Under the pieces are notes generated by a model, which was not told where the DNA came from, did not search any database, and was given only the letters and a program-made list of their open reading frames with translations. A stretch of DNA of 64,000 bases from Epiperipatus broadwayi (Eukaryota > Onychophora > Udeonychophora > Euonychophora > Peripatidae): contig JAQFVV010006704.1 in the NCBI GenBank assembly GCA_028023455.1, forward strand, positions 94,501 to 158,500, in the 5' to 3' direction. Below are positions 60,641-64,000 of the stretch, in pieces. Within the stretch, counting starts at the first letter, position 1. Each line of letters opens with the position of its first letter. Made by a program: the position numbers and the translations under genes.

Positions 60641-62690
60641 ATTATTATAAAAAAGTTTCATGGTATGACAACAAGATAGCAAATAAAACTTAAAAATTTC
60701 TTCATATTTCATTTTTTTATGGAGATCCATTTAGAGATCAAATAAATGATTACTAAATAGAATCTAGTTATTCTTAATTAAAAAATAAAACAAAACAAAA
60801 TGTTTAATTTATCGGGATCTAGCCCATTGACTGATATATTCTCCTTCACTGTCAAATAGACTTTTATTCAGCAGTGAGTTATTTAAAATTCGTTTTATCT
60901 TTTACCTTACTAACATAAAATATGCCGAGTATAATATGTATTTAGACATAATAATGTTAAATATTTATATGTAATGTTATTTTTCAGCGTTTCTTTAAAA
61001 TCACTTGTTAGATCATCTATAATTCAAGTTTCTTAAAAGTAAAATAGTTTCATTATTAAAGGTTAATTAAGTAACAATCCATTAGTTTGTTAACTGCAAT
61101 GCTCAGTATCAAGAGCGTAGGCTAAACTTCAATCAAAAGATTTTAGTTCTCGAGTTTCATATTATCACTATACTAAACTATACAAGATATCTATGGAAAA
61201 AAATCATTTGTCTATATAATTATTTATGTATATTTATTAATAATTAAAATTATGTAAAATATTATTGATGATTATTAAATAATCTTGATGCTTTCACATT
61301 TTTAAATTAATAGTAAGCCGTTTTTAACGTCTTGTTTTCTGTAGAAGCAGATGTTCCTGACAGAAGGTTGTTAGTGATTTTAAAAAATGACAAGAATAAA
61401 TCAGTGTTTAAGTAGTATGTAATTGGTTTTGCATCAGAACTTATTTGCTATTTTACGAATTAATTATTAATATTATTTTATAGTGATTAATTAAATGAAT
61501 ATATGTACATTGTTGAGTAATTCATATTGTTTGTTGTTTAATTAAAATCGAATCTGTAAATGTGCAAATAAATATATAAAAAACATGCAAATAGCATATT
61601 AATATAACAAACAGAATTACATAAATACTATTAAAAAAAATTAAAACACTATAGCAAAAAAAGATTCAACAGAGACATTTTAACCGAGGCATTTTTGATA
61701 ATTTTGTGGAAAAGATTGGGGAAAACAAGAAAAAAAATATTACTCAAGCAAGTAAAATTTTACTCTAAAAATGATCACAATTCGGAGTTATTAGGAAGAC
61801 AAAGCCTTTAGAATAAAAATTAATATCTGAAGAAAATGCATATTAAATATAAAAAACTATGAAAATAACTCAAAAGATATTAGAAATAATTGTTATTTTT
61901 TTTTTTTTTGTAAATTATGTTATATTGAATATAACTTACTCCATAGGTGATCAAATATATTTATTTAAATTTATCTCGGACTTTTTAATTTTGGTAATAC
62001 ATTAATTTTCATAGTTTATGCAGAAGAATTATTACAGTTTGATTTATAAGTGTCAAGTTATTTGCATTCATATATAAAATCCACTTTAGATAAATACATT
62101 ACGATATTATTAATTAAGACTATCAGATATACATTTTATACCCAGTTAAAGATTAATGTATTTGTTTTTAGTAATGATAACCACATGGTATCATTAATTT
62201 CTTTCATCTGTCTATAGAATCTGTATAATATTAACATATATAAACAACTAACTAAATTCAAACCTTCCACAAACTTTTTGGCATTAAGTAGTAGTGAGAA
62301 ATTTGTATTTTTTTTTTTAGCAACAAGAGATAGTATGCTACACTTTGAAAGCTACTAAGATCTAAAATTTCCTATTAGGAGTTTTAAGATTTCCATATTA
62401 TTAAAATATGGAATTATCTTTAAAAATATTATTAAAGATATGATTACACTTATTTTTAAATTCAGTAAAAAATCATGTCCAATTTTATTAGTACCTAAAT
62501 TTTATTATATTAAAGAAAGATATAGACTTTCCTAATAATGTAATACACAGGTATTAAAAATCATTTAATGTTGGTCTATATTGCAAAAGGGTAGATCAGA
62601 AGATGAACTGTTATTTTCTTTCAATTTCTGGATATGATAAATTAAATATATTCACGGATGATATATTTTGATCACATTTTGTATAATAAC
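60641..62690. other. AT-rich DNA, no gene seen
   Basis: Nothing recognisable. Confidence 0.5.
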
Positions 62691-62694
62691 ATAA

Positions 62695-62880
62695 AAATTA
62701 AAATGATGACTTTAAACATTATATTCATCTGTCTACTCAAATATATTTGAACAGAAATGTTCAGCTTAATGAAGTTAAGACAATTTTTTGTAAAATAATT
62801 TAGAAATTGTAGTAATTAATAAATTATCTGGAGAAGTTTTAAAATATGATGTGTTAGCTTTAAAATTATTGATTTTTTTC
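62695..62880 (+). pseudogene. Small LINE relic related to the 12.9-15.2 kb copy
   Basis: The plus strand reads RNVQLNEVKT (about 62750-62785) and then SGEVLKYD..VLALKL (about 62830-62865). The 12.9-kb relic has HIHLNEIKT and FKYDSVVLAS in the same order and spacing (about 13835-13945). It matches the RT fingers region and is a short fragment with stops. Confidence 0.5.
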
Positions 62881-63612
62881 TTAAGAGTAAATGCACCCTT
62901 GAAATTGTTCACTTGATGTTAAAAATACTTTATTTGTCTAGGCAAATCATTGCTATTTGATTGTCTGAAAGTACTTTTAAAAATTATATTAAATAAATTG
63001 TTCTCACTCATAAGTACATGGATACTATAAAACAATATAGTTTTATAGAATCATAAAATTCTATAAACATATTTTGTTTCTAAAAATGTTTAGAAAAATT
63101 ATTGCTAGCAGAAGCACTATTTGTACATTACTTCTATAATTTGGGTAATTAATATACAAAATCTCTTTATAAAACTGTCTCTTTAATTTTGAATCATACT
63201 AATCCATAATCAATCTAACCATCTACACTTTCAAATTCCACATAATTCTTAATCTTAACACAATTTATAAGATGTTATTATCATAAGTATAGGTACATCT
63301 AATATTTTTAAAGCTATTTTTCTGCCTAACAAAATATTCACATGATGGGCAAATATTTAATAATAATACACCATTATTAACGTTAATATTATTAGTTCCA
63401 ATAAATTTTGATTGTAATCTGCTAGACATATATTGTATGAGCAGTAAATAAAAACTTCAGTTTTTTAATTGATGCAATAATACCTCCGGTGCATATAATT
63501 AAAGTCCTTTTTTTCTAAATTTTTATAATGAAATGTAATGATATAAATAATGAAATATTTACAATATGCTTTGTGAAAAAAAAGGTTTTAATATAAATAG
63601 ATTATTATTAAT
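62881..63612. other. AT-rich DNA, no gene seen
   Basis: Nothing recognisable; possibly more decayed LINE just after 62880. Confidence 0.45.
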
Positions 63613-63894
63613 ATATTTAAAAATTAAAATAGGCAAAACTCTCCATACAGTAGTGCCACTCAGTGACAACCAGAGTAATCTAAAGCTCCTCACTGATGAA
63701 GGCCACAAGCCAGAAACTAGTCTGGGGATATTGGATGAGTAGGCACTAGATAGGAATTTTATGCACAAGCCTTCTGGAATCCATTGATTACTCTGGTAGG
63801 CACTGAGTGGCACTACTGTATGGAAAGTTTTGCCTGTTTTAATAACAGTAATGTGCTAGCATAAGAAATAGTGATCATGTGATATTTAAAAATT
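63613..63894 (+). mobile_element. H1-family element, copy A, with 13-bp target-site duplication and inverted arms
   Basis: The 256-bp insert 63626-63881 is flanked by atatttaaaaatt at 63613-63625 and 63882-63894. Inside it, 63631-63680 and 63786-63835 are inverted repeats matching at 47 of 50 positions (aggcaaaact at the outer end, gagtaatc at the inner end). The segment beyond the right arm (aataacagtaatgtgct to atcatgtg) matches the start of copy C read on the other strand. The hammerhead-like motif lies between the arms (63678-63736). No protein is encoded. A retrozyme or non-autonomous Penelope-like derivative is the best fit; a DNA-transposon MITE is less likely given TSDs of variable length. 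Confidence 0.85.
63678..63736 (+). ncRNA. Type I hammerhead-ribozyme-like motif (H1, copy A)
   Basis: In order: ATCTAA (63678-63683, outer stem I), bulge AGC, TCCTCA (63687-63692, inner stem I), core CTGATGA (63693-63699), stem II GGC/GCC around CACAA with an A-A mismatch at its base, and core GAAA (63713-63716). Stem III is AC/GT with loop TA, and the GTC triplet ends at 63722 (predicted cleavage after it). TGGGGA (63723-63728) then closes inner stem I with one G-U, and TTGGAT (63731-63736) closes outer stem I with one G-U. Minimal stem III and an internal loop in stem I are the published hallmarks of animal type I hammerheads. Confidence 0.78.
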
Positions 63895-64000
63895 CTAAGA
63901 TAATATATTTAATCAAATTAGTTATAGATATAACTTCTATTTTTTTTCCCAATTTATAATTATATATACCAATATATATTCTTCTCACCAAATGTCTAGT
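63895..64000. other. AT-rich end of window
   Basis: No feature seen in the last ~100 bp. Confidence 0.5.

Overview
This is a very AT-rich stretch of animal (metazoan) nuclear DNA. Spot counts of single 60-base lines give about 11 G+C, roughly one base in five. I find no convincing host protein-coding gene, rRNA, functional tRNA gene, operon or CRISPR array. The recognisable content is transposable elements, their decayed relics, inverted-repeat (hairpin) elements, tandem duplications and microsatellites. RTE-type LINEs, a LINE with a zinc-finger-like tail, tRNA-derived SINEs and TA/CA/ATT/GAA microsatellites point to an invertebrate with a large, repeat-filled genome. I cannot name the species.

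Layout. 1-8.4 kb: AT-rich unique-looking DNA with small islands, an 85-bp tandem duplication (4.8 kb) and a 62-bp perfect palindrome (7.45 kb). 8.4-11.1 kb: a G-over-C skewed block of unknown nature. 11.1-12.1 kb: one copy of a ~1-kb dispersed repeat whose partner lies at 52.4-53.4 kb. 12.9-15.2 kb: a plus-strand LINE relic, itself hit by a small TSD-flanked element. 16.0 kb: a tRNA-derived SINE. 19.4-21.8 kb: a C-rich, G-poor decayed simple-repeat block. 22-29 kb: three hairpin elements, an ATT array and the 3' end of another LINE. 31.0-34.7 kb: a BovB-like LINE relic on the minus strand, split by a younger 5'-truncated RTE. 34.9-36.6 kb: an old plus-strand RTE copy split by a hairpin element with 64/64 identical arms. 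36.9 kb: half of a larger hairpin family. 39.1-40.6 kb: a GC-elevated island with a primer-binding-site-like motif. 42.9-45.8 kb: a full-length RTE, coding except for one 1-bp frameshift. 47.2-47.7 kb: a long GAA array. 49.4-54.0 kb: tandem duplications with ~285-325-bp periods. 55.2-56.5 kb and 63.6-63.9 kb: elements carrying hammerhead-ribozyme-like motifs.

The most interesting content is two unrelated repeat families with type I hammerhead ribozyme architecture. Family H1 (14.0, 55.2 and 63.6 kb) consists of short elements flanked by 12-16-bp target-site duplications; two of the three copies carry the motif. Family H2 (36.9 kb, and a 650-bp near-perfect hairpin at 55.9-56.5 kb) carries one motif per arm. 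Both pair a CTGANGA core and a GAAA-type core (AAAA in the decayed 37.0-kb copy) with a two-part stem I and a tiny stem III. This matches published descriptions of animal retrozymes and Penelope-like elements. The near-intact RTE is a plausible source of mobilisation machinery for local SINEs, but no 3'-end match between RTE and SINE was seen.
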